A DNA stretch of 64,000 bases from positions 7,485,602-7,549,601 of the forward strand of contig NC_085055.1 in the NCBI RefSeq assembly GCF_963662255.1, read 5' to 3'. Made by a program: the position numbers and the translations under genes. Numbering within the stretch: position 1 is the stretch's first letter; each line of letters starts with the position of its first letter. The notes under the pieces were generated by a model. That model was not told where the DNA came from. It saw only the letters and a list, made by a program, of their open reading frames with translations, and did no database searches. Origin of the DNA: Cinclus cinclus. Lineage: Eukaryota; Chordata; Aves; Passeriformes; Cinclidae. Of the stretch, positions 1 through 12,540 are shown piece after piece.

Positions 1-80
1 CTGTGTAAATGCAACAAAATATTACTGTACAGGCAAAGACTCATGAGCATAAGAACTCTGACAGTATTATACTCTTTGCT

Positions 81-220
81 AATAGAAAAGATTGTGGGTT
101 TGCAGGTTTCCTCTAGAGCAGAAGCTTTCTGAGTTCCTTGGGTTGCTGTTAATAGAAAAGATTGTGGGTTTGCAGATTTCCCCTAGAGCAGAAGCTTTCT
201 GAGTTCCCTGGGTTGCTGTT
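81..220. repeat. Two-copy tandem duplication, 70-bp unit
   Basis: Copy 1 (81-150) and copy 2 (151-220) lie head to tail, each beginning AATAGAAAAGATTGTGGG and ending GGGTTGCTGTT. By eye they differ at three positions (G/A in the GCAGRTTTC stretch, T/C four bases before CTAGAG, and T/C in GTTCCYTGGG), about 96% identity. No spacer separates them. The sequence does not resemble a transposon I know, so this is a local segmental duplication, probably recent or length-polymorphic. Confidence 0.95.
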
Positions 221-2500
221 ATGCAATATGATGCATTTTCCAGTCAACTTCGTGATTAAAGATATCAAAAAGTATGTGTTGATAAGCAGACTATTTCTGA
301 AAGGTGAGTTCATTCCTATTTTCCTATTTTGGAATGTCTACTGATTCTAAAATGTATCTGCAAATACATACAAAACCCAAATTAGCTAAAGGAGAATGGA
401 AATAACTTCTGGAGAAAGTCCTTCTCACCCTCCCATTTTGGCATGTAGTTCTTTAAAATCTTAGAGTCATAAAATCTTTTACATTGGAAAAGCCTCTGTT
501 AAAATAACTCTTTCAAGAAGGTTATTCTTAGTATGACATTATTTCCAGGAAAAAAACTTTCTGGCCAGCTGGCAGCACAAAACCTATTTCAGAGCAAGTA
601 TTAGAGCTCTCCAAAATTTTCTGCATTTTCCTCTGTCATCTGTGTAATAGTCACTTAGAGTTAGTTGAGGGGTGTTATAAAAGCAGTTCTTTTCTCTTTA
701 ATTGATATCAAGTTCGGTTCACTAATTAGTAAAATAGAATGTCTTTTGATAAAATGCTATTTGAAATAAACACAGCTAAACAGATTTATATATTTTATAG
801 ACTTGTAGGAAAAGAAACAGAACCACATTCACATCAAAGATACTAAAGCCTTTAGGCTGATAGCTTCAATGATATTCTGTCGTCACGATTTTGCAGACAG
901 TGTATTAGTTGGATCCTAAAGACCAGAAGCAAATTTGTCAAGGCAAAAGTTCTGCAGATTGTCCTCTTCTGGAGCAGAAGTTTCTGATTTGGCATTGATT
1001 CACTGTACCTATAGCCCTGGTACTAGGATGCAATGCTCTGCTGCAAGAATTAATGTCTGGGATTTCTGAATACAAGACCTGTATATGAAGAAATGTTCCT
1101 ATTTGTTTGGGTTTTTTTCCTTTTTCTTCTTCACTGTATGAAGCATATTGTTGATAGACTGGCAATCCTGCATCTGTTTCTGGGAGTGGTTAGAGCTAAA
1201 CCACAGTGAGTGTGTTAAGGGCCACGTTGTTGTACAGTAGCTTTTATGGGAGATCAATGAGGCTAAAAGCTATTCCTATGAGAAACATTATCTACTTTGC
1301 TGCTTATGCTGGATACAAGACACCAGCTTGTTCTGGCTGCAGCAACACCAGTAAATGCTTTCTGGCTGTCTGCTGCTTGAACATCTGGTCTAACCTGTGA
1401 ATTACACTGCTTGGCCAAGCTCTGTGCTATCTAACCCCTGGGGCACTAATTCCCCGTGTGTCTCCCGAGGAAGATGATGTATTTCATGAGACCGGGGCAG
1501 TGGCAATAGATCACTGCAGTAATGAGAAAAGGCAGGTCAGCGAGCAGTGCTTTTCCAGCTGCTCTGAAGCAACAGGAAGTATCTGTGTGAAGCAGTCCAT
1601 ACACATTGACTGAAGCCATGAAACCTTAAATTGGAAGAGAAGAATTGGCAGTTTCACCATTGAACTTACAATATGTTTCTTGTTCTACTAAAGAGTGTTA
1701 TTGCTGTTAGCTGTACACTGAGTGCGTGGTAACTGTATACTGCCTATGGTAATTGGTGGGGGTTACTGATAGCCTGAAAGGAGAACAGAATTTTTCTGAA
1801 AAATTCTAACCTATTTTATCAGCAATAGGCTTTTGAAAGATTCAGAAGGCTTGGTGACTTCTTCAGAAGGGTTTGAGATAATGCAGGATATTCCAATATC
1901 ATAGGTAGGAGCTTCATATATGACATCAACTAACTAATAACAGCTCAGATTTGAATAGAAATCAATTGTGTTTAGAGTATGGGTAAAAATGAGATAGAAA
2001 TTATATTGTGCTCTGCTGATGAGGAGGAGGACAAGATACAGATAAGAACAGGTACAAAGAAAGGGGAGACTGAGACTTGCTTGGGGCTTCCTCCAGTAAC
2101 CCAAAGGACCTTAAAAGTCTTTCAAAGAGAAGGGAACCATCACACACAAATATGGAAAGCTGGGGAAGAGTCTTAATGTGCTTATGCCAGTTGTCTGCCA
2201 CCCTGAGTTTGTCTGACAGGAGCTGTACAGACAAAAAAAAGAGAATACTGGTCCCTTTTATGGCAGTAATGATCTTGCAATGAATTTGCATTGATAGCAA
2301 ATGTTCCATCAACGTGATGTAAATCTGGTATTTCTGTTGTTCAGACTCATGTTGTAGGCCAAAGTTCTCAAGAGCCTGATTTCACTGTTATTTGGCATTA
2401 AACTTCTTTCACATCTATATTTTCTACATAATTAAAGAGTTGGTTTTGTATGCTGTAAATTAAGAAATCCTTCAAAACTGTGGTTGCTTGCATCTGAATG
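221..2500. other. Unique noncoding DNA, no gene seen
   Basis: AT-rich unique sequence. Open frames are short (the longest is 103 codons, 2001-2312 minus), overlap frames on the other strand and show no recognisable domain. The stretch 1430-1640 is somewhat richer in GC and would be worth a conservation check, but nothing in it can be named. Confidence 0.6.
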
Positions 2501-2565
2501 TATCAGAGGATATATATATATATCAGATACATATATATATATGTCAGTGTGTATATATCAGAGGA
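2501..2565. repeat. AT dinucleotide microsatellite between short direct repeats
   Basis: Two TA/AT runs (about 2511-2523 and 2531-2542) lie between identical 10-mers TATCAGAGGA at 2501-2510 and 2556-2565. The interior is partly self-complementary and could form a cruciform or hairpin. The pattern fits slippage or unequal exchange within a microsatellite; no mobile element is needed to explain it. Confidence 0.85.
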
Positions 2566-4781
2566 TTTTTTAACGGGTCTATAATTGAATCTAAGTAGTA
2601 AGAGACTTTTAAAAATATTGCTTAGTGTTTCTACCCTAATGGGATAAACGTCATATTTTAACTATTGCTCTGTATCAAATCTATTATGCAGAGTATTCAG
2701 TAATTCCCCAAATCTTGATTTACCCAATTGAAAGTGACCCTGGGCATAAATTCTAAGTAGGGGAAGGCTCTGATTCCTTGATCTTTGGCACTCTTTTGTT
2801 GAAACAGAACATGGTGTCTTAAATCAGCAGAATAATTTAGGAATAGTAGATACTGAAACAACTAATTTTTCTTTCCTGTAATCTGCATAGACTTCAAAAT
2901 GCCTACAAAGCACAAAGTGCCAGTTCATATAATTTGTTGGCAAGGATAAAAAGAAGAAAGGAAATGATTTCCTAAGCGTGTGAATCAGCCCTGCTTTAAC
3001 AGATATTTTTCTGTCATGTGCAGCCTGAGGGCTTATGCCTATCTGAGCTTTATTTGACAATTACCACTTGCCAGCATAATTAAATGATAATTTATAAATA
3101 CTGAGAGAGCATTATGGGGAAGAGCAAATAGGTGCTTATCAGGACATTGAATAAACTTGATCTGCCTCACTGGCAATTTTCATCTCTTATCTAGGTTGTT
3201 AACTGGTCTCATTTTTTTTCTCCCTGTTTTGTTTTGTTTAGGTTTGATAGCTGTTAGATTGATTGTCTCTACCTGCCTATATTTCTTATTTTTTTTCATA
3301 TTCTTGGCATTATTTTTTCTTCTACTGCTTTTGCCATCAATATTTTGTAAAACAGCAAATCGTAAAGTGCACGTCATGGGTATGTGTACTAGTGTGAGAA
3401 TGAAAAGAAAATCTGCCCAATACATATTTTTTTAGAGTTTTCATGATGCTCCTGATCTAAATCTCCTTCTGTTTTTTTTGTTTGGTTGGTTTGGTTTGGT
3501 TTTCTTTGTGCATGTGTGATGACTTTTGAGTAAGAGGAAGGCTCGAATATTGCAGTCAGGGTGGATGATAGTTGTGAGAAAAGCTTCTCCGTGACCCTTC
3601 TTAGATAAAAATTATACTAAATAGCCATCACCAAAATTCTGTTGTTCTCATGCTGGATATAAAGAAAAATAACAAGCAAAGATTTCTAAAGGTTTGAGGT
3701 CTTTTGTGCCATCAATGTTTCATTTTGAGATCCTTGAGCCATTAAAAAGAATGGTGCCATTTCACACAGAACTGTGTTGGAATACAGGTAGAACCACAGA
3801 TAAGTTCTGGGCAATCTAGATAAAGAAGTGCAAGAAAAATCCTCTATTTGAATAGAAACAAATCAGTTGAATGGCAAAAAATTGAATTTCCACGCCTTTT
3901 AAAAAGCATGTACAAGGAAGAGAAGGGGGTGGGGAAATCAAGACACATTAGTGGGTCACCATGAGATTGAGTTTTTGAGCCATCATGAAATTAAATAATT
4001 TCAGGAACTTCTGATTAGAGTTACAGTCATTTACGTGAACAGTTAAGCCACTCTTGTACCAGAGAATGAAAAAATGAAAGGCTTCTGTGTTTAAGGTTGT
4101 CAATTTCTTAAATTATTCAGCATTTACTCCTTATAAATAGTAATTATTTGCTTTTGCCCCTCCAGAGCTGAAAATTACCTTTCATATTCAAATATTTAAA
4201 TATGCTGTTCTGTAGTTGGGGCACAGAAATTCCTAATGTCAGAATAGATTTTTGTACACGGAATAATTTGAAAGTGAGGGATTAGTTTCCACCTTTTGAA
4301 ACACAGTGCTTTCCGTAATCTTCAAACATTATTTAGGATAATGGAAGCCATCATCCTAGTTCTCAAATGTTAGCACTTCCATTAGAATTTGCTGCTACCT
4401 CTTATTTTTTTATATTAAAATACAAGGCTTAAAAGGTATTATCTTACTAAAGGAGGGCAATTGTAGAGATGATTTGATTGAATAAAGGAAAAAGCTGTAC
4501 AGGCCTTTTAAGATCAAGGATGTATTGATGGAAGGCTATCATTAGAGACAATTAATGTTCTCCAAGGGAAGAAATTGATTATGGACAGAGATGGACCCTA
4601 AGGAGCAGATATGTCTTAATGCTCCAGGGCCTTAAGGATTATACATTCCATTCACAGCATCTCTATTTTAACCCTTTATGAGGGCTGGACTTGGAGCTAA
4701 CACTCCAGAAAACTGAGTTTAATAGGGGGAGTCAGTGTGTTTGGTGCTTGGCTGAGACAAGCTATTCCTCGAAGCTTTGTC
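2566..4781. other. Unique noncoding DNA, no gene seen
   Basis: AT-rich sequence. Open frames of up to 92 codons at 3157-3435 (plus) are hydrophobic because of T-rich stretches and overlap an 81-codon frame on the opposite strand. No domain, splice-bounded exon or transposon family was recognised. Confidence 0.6.
3471..3503. repeat. T-rich simple repeat, (TTTGG)n-like
   Basis: A run of eight T is followed by GTTTGGTTGGTTTGGTTTGG, an imperfect 4-5 bp repeat of T and G. It is a low-complexity tract with no coding meaning. Confidence 0.8.
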
Positions 4782-4799
4782 TTTTTTTTTTTTTTTTTT
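4782..4799. repeat. Poly-T run (18)
   Basis: Eighteen consecutive T. No retrocopy body or target-site duplication is evident on either side, so it is called a homopolymer rather than a retroposon tail. Confidence 0.9.
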
Positions 4800-7700
4800 G
4801 GTATAATTTTGCCTAATAAGGTGTAAGACTTCACATATGCAATATATTGGTTTGGATCATTTTAAGCTGGAAGAACACAGTCCTGGTGTAGAAGGAAACC
4901 AGTCATGAAGTATAAAAATTTCAATATTGCAGTGCTATGGAAACTATATTCTATGGCTGAGAATACTTTTTACTGTCTGAAGGTCACTCTTAAGACTTTT
5001 ATTAATTCTTTAAAAAATTTTAATGTGTTTAATTTGTATTCCAATATGGACTTGAGTTAGAGCTCAAAATCTGGATTCAGATACTAAGTACTGCCATTCT
5101 GAGTCTGACGAAAAATATTGATAAAGCAGCCCCAGAACTGTTGCTCTGATTTGCAGAGCCAATTCACAGATGGGCTGTTTCATCATGTTGGTTTTCTTTG
5201 TCTTACTTTTCAATGAAGGCAAATATTTGGCATGTTTGCTCACGTTTGTTTTTTAACTGGCTAAAATACAAATGCCTAGAACTGAGCAGCACAATATTTT
5301 CCCAGCACCTCTGAAAGCTCAGCCCAATTGCAGCAGTGCTGTGCCAAAATGATTCCTGCCACATCTTCTCCTCTTTATTGGAGCTGGGGCATTTGTGCCT
5401 TCCCTTCCTGCAGCAGGCAGACCCATGGGGAGAGCAAGTAACAGTGGTTTGGTTTGTCTTCAACGCGGCAAACTCCTTGGCCTTACCATCAGATTTTATT
5501 TTGTTTTTGTTATCCTCAAGTAAGGAAGTCTAATCTTATCAAAAGGTTGAAATTTTGCAGAGAAAGCAAGGAAATGCTTTTTACATCTCAACATTCCAAA
5601 CTTAGTTAGAGCTAAAATAGTGTGGCTAAAACCTACCGCATCACATTTGTAAGACAGGCTGAGAAATGACGTTTTGCCATAGCTTAGATTTTTAAAATAA
5701 TATATTTTGGTGTGTAGTGCTTTGATCTCTCATAAATAGTATTACTTGCTCTTAATATACTCCATTACATTTTTTATATGCAGTTAATTGGACTTATTTT
5801 TAGAGAGATTTCTAATTGATTTTATGATATCACTATTTCAGATGAATGAAGTAATTTTGGGACATTGTACTGGATATTTATATTTTAAAAGTGATGCTAA
5901 ATTGTACTGAAATACACCTTTTTCTCCTGAAAATATATGTGTGGATTGTTAATGTGTTGCCCTGAAGAGTAGCATATAGGTTTCAATTAATAATAGTGTG
6001 ATACCTTAAACAGCCAAAACTAATGATACTATAATTAATAGGGCAAGTTTGACTTTTATTCAGATAAATAGGTGAGTCCTATTGTATGACAGAATATATA
6101 GGAAGCACTCCTTTGGAGACCAAGTATAACATGCTTGGTAGGACTACGGAGATTAAAATAAGAGACAAATAAACAAAAAGAGAGCTCAGAAATACAAGTG
6201 AGGAGACCCAGGGGGAAAGGGTGATTCCAGAGAGAATCTATGCTTATTCTGCATGCTGATATTTTCAAAAATGGTTTGATTTCATATTTAAATAACTACT
6301 ATTTGGAAGATAGAATCCTTTCTCTCCCCCTTCCACCTCCATGCTTTTCTTTCTATGCATCATTAGGGAAATACCCAAATCACGAGACACAGAGAGAATG
6401 AGGATGTAAGTGAATGTTAAATAGACTGGGCAGAATCAGCTTTCACCTGTTTTGTTTTATTTTTTTTTTTTTCCCCAAGCTGTGAACACTCTTTAATTAC
6501 AAGGTTAAAAAAAAAAATCCCACACATTTAAGACTGGTAACATATGTTGTTGTCAGCATGTATTTAGCACCTGCAGAAATGAACATGGAAAATGTGACAG
6601 CCCATAGGTAGAACACCCACTGCGCTGGCTGGGGGGACTGTCAACAAATTTTACTTTGTTAATTTTTTCTTATTTTCAAAAAAAATTCCAGGGAAAAAAG
6701 CTTAATAGCACAGATGTTCTGAGCACCATAGGAGGATGTAATGGAGAAGAGGCAGTAACCCTTTTTAATGAAAGCCTTTTCCCACATTAATATGACTGAA
6801 AACTGTTACCTTTTTGTTGTTACAAATTAAAATCACAAGGCCAAATCCTACAAACATTTATTAGTAAATTTTTCAGGAGTGTTGCCACTGTGGCCCGGCT
6901 TATATTCCTGTTTCCTTCTGCATATCTTTCCTCTTTCAAGCCCCTTTTCCTCTTTGTTTCTGTTTCTCATTTTAATCTTCTTGCACAATCCAAGCACATT
7001 ATTGAGATTACACAGTGAGGAGGCAGTCACTGGGGTGAGGCTTTGTAGGATCGGGTCCCTGGTGATTATGATCCTAATGCTTCTCCAGAGAAGTGCTGCT
7101 CCTGCAAGGGACACTGATGTTTTTCCTGTGTGGATTTGCCAGCAGGTGTTGCTGTGTTACCTGTCACCCACCCTGCTCAGATGCTGAAAACTCATTCTCC
7201 CAAGCTATGACACCAGCTGTCTTGTAATCTCCTGGACTATTCTTCTAATAAAGTCCCTCAAATATGAACTATAGATGCACCACGTGTTGGAGAAAAGATG
7301 TAGGCTTGTTTGAATTTTAATTTATCCACAGAACTGCGATATCTTTATTCAGGCTAAAATTGAACATGGTTTTGCTGGAGGGGAAGTAATAAAAAGAATT
7401 GTTAAAATAATGTTGGACAGCATCTGTTTTAATGATACTTGTACTGATAATTTGTTTTATATGTATTATAGCAACGTTCAGAGATTCTGGTCTCTCCACT
7501 TATGTGATGCCCTTTCTATCAGATATCTTTATCTGGATAGGGAATGAGGATCTCCAGTCCAAATGCTTGCAGTTAAGAATATAATCTTGCACCAAGTCAA
7601 ATGGACACACCTTTTCTTAGAAGTACTGGGGTGAAACTAATAGTATCAAAAAATTCTCCTTGAAATTTTTCTAATTGCACAATTCCTGTGCAAACAGCCA

Positions 7701-9354
7701 TGTAACCTGTGGGCTCTATCTAAGCTTTATGTCAGCAGGACCATCTGTCCAAACGGCACAGCTTGTTCAGCCTTCCTGCCTGGTCTCTGCCTGGACTGCC
7801 AAAAAGGAATACTCTTGTGTTCACTGGTCATTTTTGGTGGATATTTGTCAGCTAGACTGAGAACATCGATTTCGGCTGTTGAGCAATCACTGTAAATTTT
7901 TGGGTTTAAGTGTTTGGTCAGTTAGTACTTAAAAATAAACCAAACTATACTGTTTCTGTGACTCTGCATAGGGGTCTTCTGCCAGCATCTGTTTGGTAAT
8001 ATTTGGTTATGATTTACTAAAATGTCTTGCAGTCATGTTGGTGCACACATGGGAAAAAATACATAGTTATTATCTATAGTTAGATAGAGGCAAAGATAAA
8101 CCTTTTCCTCTTTTGTGTAGGAGGTGGAGTCAGAGCCTGCAGGTGTTTCCTGGATGAGGAGCTTTACAAGAGAGCCAAGGGCTCTCCTTTCCCCTTCACA
8201 AAATTTTCCCTGGACTTTGGTGCCTGGACTCATCAGTCCTAATGGATATCTGAGTCCTACTTACCCTTGAGGCTCAGTCTGGTACTTGGTGTGTTTCTGA
8301 AAGGTCTTGGAAGCAGCTGCAGTCCCCTCAGGGTCTCGTATGAAGGAACTCTGAGTTGTGTCACAGAGCTGTCACAGACAGCTGTGTGCTGTCTGGAGTG
8401 AGCCTGGAACTGGCACAAGGGGGGTGATGCTGTGACCTCTAGGATGGAAGAAGAGATGCCAGCAGCTGATGGGAATGTGCTGTCCCTGATACAAACCCAG
8501 CCAGCCAGGAGTGAGGAAGCCTCTTGGCATTTCATTTGATGAGTTGTCCAACTGTTCTGTGCAAGCTCTGGGTGAGGGACAGAATTGAAATTTTTGTCAG
8601 CTTTTATTTTTATCTTTCTCAGACTAGTTCTTCATCTTTAATTCCAAGTGCATATCCTTCATAAAGAAGTTAATTGCTTTGGAGAATGACTTCCTACTGG
8701 AAAGAGAAATTGGACTTTTTTTTTTTTCTTCCTGTGTTACCAGTATATATTGTAGTGTAATGTACCAAATTCAGGACAATAGAGTAGCTTTGGCAACTCT
8801 GGCACTCCAGGGTTCTTATAGAAGAAAAGTAGAGATTTAAAATTTTGTATTAAACTTACAATGCTGAAAAAACACTGCAGTAGTGAATCCATAAAAGCTG
8901 TGTTTATTGGTGTTGAGCTAAGTAAGTTAATATTTTGGGTAATACAAAGCTAACGTATAAGGCTTTACTTTAGAGAGAAACTCGAGCAAGTTAATAGAAG
9001 CTTTTTGCTGTGGTGTTAACTGTGACTCCAATCTGACTCATACCTATTCAGGAAGTGCAGAAAATGTTACTGATGAATATGGAATACATAAGGTCATATT
9101 TCATATATTCAAAATAGTCTGTGAGTGCGCAGAGTGTTTTGCTACCGCAGAAGTTGACAGGATGGCTGAAGCTGTCTGAGAAATGGCAGCACTCCCCAAG
9201 CCAGAGGTGTGACAGCTTAAACTCTATAAAAAAAATGGAAAATATATTTAACAGTCTACCACAAGCAGTGGAAAACGTAACAAACTAAAACCTGGGAGCA
9301 GCTGTGGGGTGTGGGGCTGCAGCATGGAGGAACCAGGGGCTGTGTTGGGAGAGG
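4800..9354. other. Unique noncoding DNA, no gene seen
   Basis: AT-rich sequence with T-rich tracts at 6451-6472 and an A-run near 6507. Open frames of up to 102 codons (6879-7187 plus) have opposite-strand shadows and no known domain. The stretch 8100-8535 has higher GC and a 92-codon minus frame (8257-8535); its predicted product is not recognisable and no splice pattern supports an exon. Confidence 0.6.
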
Positions 9355-9545
9355 CTCATGCGCCGGGCAGGCGCGCGAAGGGCGCGTTTGGCACCTGGAG
9401 AGGAGGTCAGGCAGAGCCCTGCCGGGCTCCCAGAGGGGCTATCAGTGTAACGAGGATCTGTTTGCAGTAATCGGTGGCAGCGTTGACAGAATGTTCCAAA
9501 CCATCTGCTCGAGGGGATGGCGTTAACTCTATCAAATCCTCGTGT
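9355..9545. promoter_or_regulatory. Short CpG-rich cluster, possible regulatory element
   Basis: About seven CpG dinucleotides occur between 9358 and 9395, with several more to about 9545, in a window otherwise very poor in CpG. Flanks from about 9295 are G-rich. A cluster like this can be an unmethylated cis-regulatory island, an orphan promoter or GC-rich DNA of another origin. A 71-codon frame at 9311-9526 crosses it, but its Arg/Gly-rich product is what the base composition predicts. No TATA box, initiator or exon can be assigned. The regulatory role is inference only. Confidence 0.3.
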
Positions 9546-10620
9546 TTTAAGAACGCTGATCTCTGGACCCAGGAGGATTGGTGACAGGGAGTTCTTGCCA
9601 GGTCTGCATTAGGCTGCCTTCATCTCATCACCAAATACACTAATGCCCTCTAGACAAGATGCTAAATATGTGTGAAATTAGAGAAGTGGAATCACAGAAT
9701 GGTGGAATAAAACACAGAAATGTTTCTACTTTCTGTTGGTGTTTTTTTTTTAGTTAATGTATGAATGTTTTCTTCATCATGCAAACATAATTTTGAAAAA
9801 AACAATCGTCACTCACTACAGAGACAAAGAGAATCTGTTTTATGGCTCCTGATAAAGTGACTGAAATATACAGGCCTTTTAGTAACCCTGTTGCATCTCT
9901 GCATTTAGAAGAAGTTACTGGATTTGGGAAAACTGTCTCATTTTTAGCAAATACTGAGCTGGTTAGCAGCTTTACACAGAATATGCTAATAGTTTTAACA
10001 GCATATTAAGGAAGAGCTGATATTTTGCCCTGAGTGTAAAGGGCACAGAACATTACCTTGAAACTGAATACTTAGTGCAAGGTTTCAGGAGATATGCAAA
10101 GTATTTTAATCATTGTAGGGAAGGGATCTTGCATACAGGGTTACTCCCAAGGATTAGGGTTAGATTAGTGATACTAACGTGCCTTGACTTCTTGTGCTGT
10201 CAGCGAGGAGGGGGTGAGAAGCTCCTCCAGGACAACTCTAGAAGAGCACAACTTTTGCCTTTTCCCACAGCAAGTGTGTGTAGGAGATCAGCCTTTGCGA
10301 AAACCTTCCTCCTCTTACTCATGAGTCATGCCCCTGACATCCCTTGAAGTATTCCTGTCATCTTTGTAGTGTTGGGACACACAGACTGTGTTTGGTTGGT
10401 TTGCGTGGCAAGCATGGGGAGGGAGTGCAGCCCCTGGGGGCAGAGGTCAGGAGCAGCCCCCAGCTCCTGTTCAAGTTGGACTCAGGGCAGGTTAGAGTCC
10501 CTCTGGGAGCCTGGGGGTGCCCCTGTGGAAACACATCTAAGAAGTGGTAACAAACTGCCCAACAGCCAGGAGAGAGGAGCACAGATAGCTGAGATTAACC
10601 CACAGATGTAACACAGGTCT
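9546..10620. other. Unique noncoding DNA, no gene seen
   Basis: The first part is AT-rich. The part from about 10190 to 10610 is richer in GC and carries overlapping frames of 68-91 codons on both strands, none with a recognisable domain. The string AATCACAGAATGG near 9692 resembles a CR1 tail but does not continue into the CR1 body. Confidence 0.5.
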
Positions 10621-10850
10621 GAACATGCTGGGTCAGAATAGGATCCTGCCCCACACAGTCCAGCATCGTGTGCCCACTGGCACTTGGCAGCATATAGGAA
10701 AAGAATGTATGGCATAGGTGGGAGATATGTGACTTTTTCCATGATATTCATGTTCAAGTGACAAGGAGTTCAGGCACCATATCCAGACTGTTGTATTTCA
10801 TAGCAGACACCTCTCAGGACTGCATCAAGTCATTTTTCCCTTTTGAAAAT
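10621..10850. mobile_element. Ancient sauropsid interspersed-repeat remnant (family uncertain)
   Basis: The segment beginning GCTGGGTCAGA, then a CCCACACAGTCCAGCAT-like phrase, then ACTGGCACTTGGCAG and an AGGAAAAGAATGTA phrase follows the order of a repeat I remember from turtle, crocodile and bird DNA, whose core reads roughly 'tactgggtcagac ... cccagtatcctgtc ... cagtggcc'. The tail (about 10800-10850, ending in CCCTTTTGAAA) also fits. Divergence is high. It may be a remnant of an old CR1-like LINE; family and orientation cannot be fixed by eye. A related but shorter trace lies at 50965-51022. Confidence 0.45.
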
Positions 10851-12281
10851 CAGATCTTATTTGTGGAGATCAGTTGTATGGTGTAATTAATTAGACGGAT
10901 AACATACATTCTTTGTGTTTACAAGGTTCTGCCTGATATTCTCATAAAAAGCACATTTGCTTTTTTGTGTTGTAAGAAACAGTGACTAATAGAACCCTCC
11001 TGCCTAAGATTTGTGACCATACTGATCTCAGTGAGGCCAAGATGTTCCATACAGAAGCTGCTTTATATATTGGTTCATCTGTGCTGCTGTTCTCCACTCT
11101 GCCATCCATATCCCCTGTGAAGGGTGCTCAAGATGTGGGTGCATATTAGTTTCATGCAGTAGCAGAATTATATTCTTTCATGTTCATTTGCTAGTGATTG
11201 CTAATATTATTTGCCTTTTTACTGGTAGTTGAGCTCTGAATTGAAAACTAGAGTACAATTCAGTAATTTCATGTTTCAGTTTCTTTGGAGCTCTTGGTTG
11301 AACTGTGTCATTGTAAAAACTTGATATTCTTTATTCTAGCAGTTTCTTCAAAAATTCCTTCTCCCAACACTGTTTCTGATTTTAAGCAGGAGAGCAGCTA
11401 ATACTGGGGTTGGTATTGGTTTAACAGGTGTGTCTTCCAGAGGCAGTAGTTTCTCATTTTTTATGGGATTTGATTACTAGAAAACAGTGTTGTTCTTGTT
11501 TTTCTGAGAATGTAACAGTTTCATTCATAGGTTTCTTCACTAGTGATAGAATTAGAAATTTGAAATGGCTACAGGTATAGGTTCTGAAAATATTTTGGAG
11601 ACTTTCAAAACTATTTTAGCTAATTTTCTAAGATTTTTCTAAGATTTTGCCCTAAAGTATAGCTCTATGACAGCTGCAGAATTTCAGGTTTGAATGTGAG
11701 CAGTCCAAGTACCAGTAAATGTCCAAATTCACATAGTGACAATGTGAAGGAGAAGCTTTACAATTTTTTTTAAATGCTCATTGGGTGCCACAATGCCTTT
11801 ATAGTTATTTGGCATCTTGAAAGCTATTTTAGCAACTCTGAGCATTGTGGGATATTTCAGAGTGCGGTATACAAAAAAAAAAGAATAATAATAAAAAAAA
11901 AATGTTCTCCTTGGCCCTACTGTAGGTAAATTTAGGTTCCTTTGGAGACTTGTGAGTTCTGTTTTTTATCATGACCTGGTAGAGATGTAAGAAAATATTA
12001 CTGCTTTTTCTTTCACATTCTTGTGAGAATGGTTAATCTAAAATGTTCTATCATTACTGGAGGACATGGGGTGTATGTAGCAGGTCTTTTATCTTCTTAG
12101 AGGCAGGGATAGGGGAGGTGCTGACACCTAGGGAAAAAAAAAAACAGGTGAACTTATGGGTTGTACTATCTGAATTCAGTGGTACTGATGTGCTAAACAT
12201 CTCTTGTGGCATGCAAATTGTCATTCCAGCATGTTGCGATCAAGTATGACAGAATAAGACTTATTATTATCTTTAAACGTG
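10851..12281. other. Unique noncoding DNA, no gene seen
   Basis: AT-rich sequence with an A/T-rich low-complexity patch at about 11870-11902 containing AATAATAATA. No frame above about 70 codons and no recognisable product or repeat. Confidence 0.6.
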
Positions 12282-12454
12282 TTTTTTTTTTCCCTGATCT
12301 GGGAAAAAAACCCAAACAAAAAGAAAAAAAAAAGCAACAAAAAAACCCCAACCAAACAAAAAAAAAAAAAACAAAAAAAAAAAACACCACCCAATAGTGC
12401 AATAGTGACAAGTAGGAAATTCAATGTCATGTATTTTGTTGTTTTTTTTTTTTT
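12282..12454. repeat. A-rich low-complexity tract flanked by T-runs
   Basis: A ten-T run (12282-12291) is followed by A-rich DNA with sparse C (12304-12384, CAAAA/CCCAAAC type) and then by a T-run (12442-12454). T and A tracts on the same strand could pair as a weak hairpin. Several open frames cross it and give Lys- or Phe-rich products, which are composition artefacts. Confidence 0.85.
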
Positions 12455-12540
12455 CATTTGGTAGAAGACATTAAAAGGGAGAGAGATCTGTGTGTTTCAG
12501 TGGAGGAAGTGCTTGAGGGCTTTTTTTGCTTGTCCCTTTA

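Noticed and set aside
9311..9526. 71-codon plus frame with Arg/Gly-rich product over the CpG cluster
   Set aside because: The amino-acid bias is explained by GC-rich composition; no domain or splice support.
9690..9725. AATCACAGAATGG resembling a CR1 tail
   Set aside because: The match stops after about 14 bases and the CR1 body phrase (GGTTGGAAGGGAC) does not follow.
12193..12464. Overlapping Lys-rich (plus) and Phe-rich (minus) open frames
   Set aside because: They are produced by A- and T-runs in low-complexity DNA and contain no domain.
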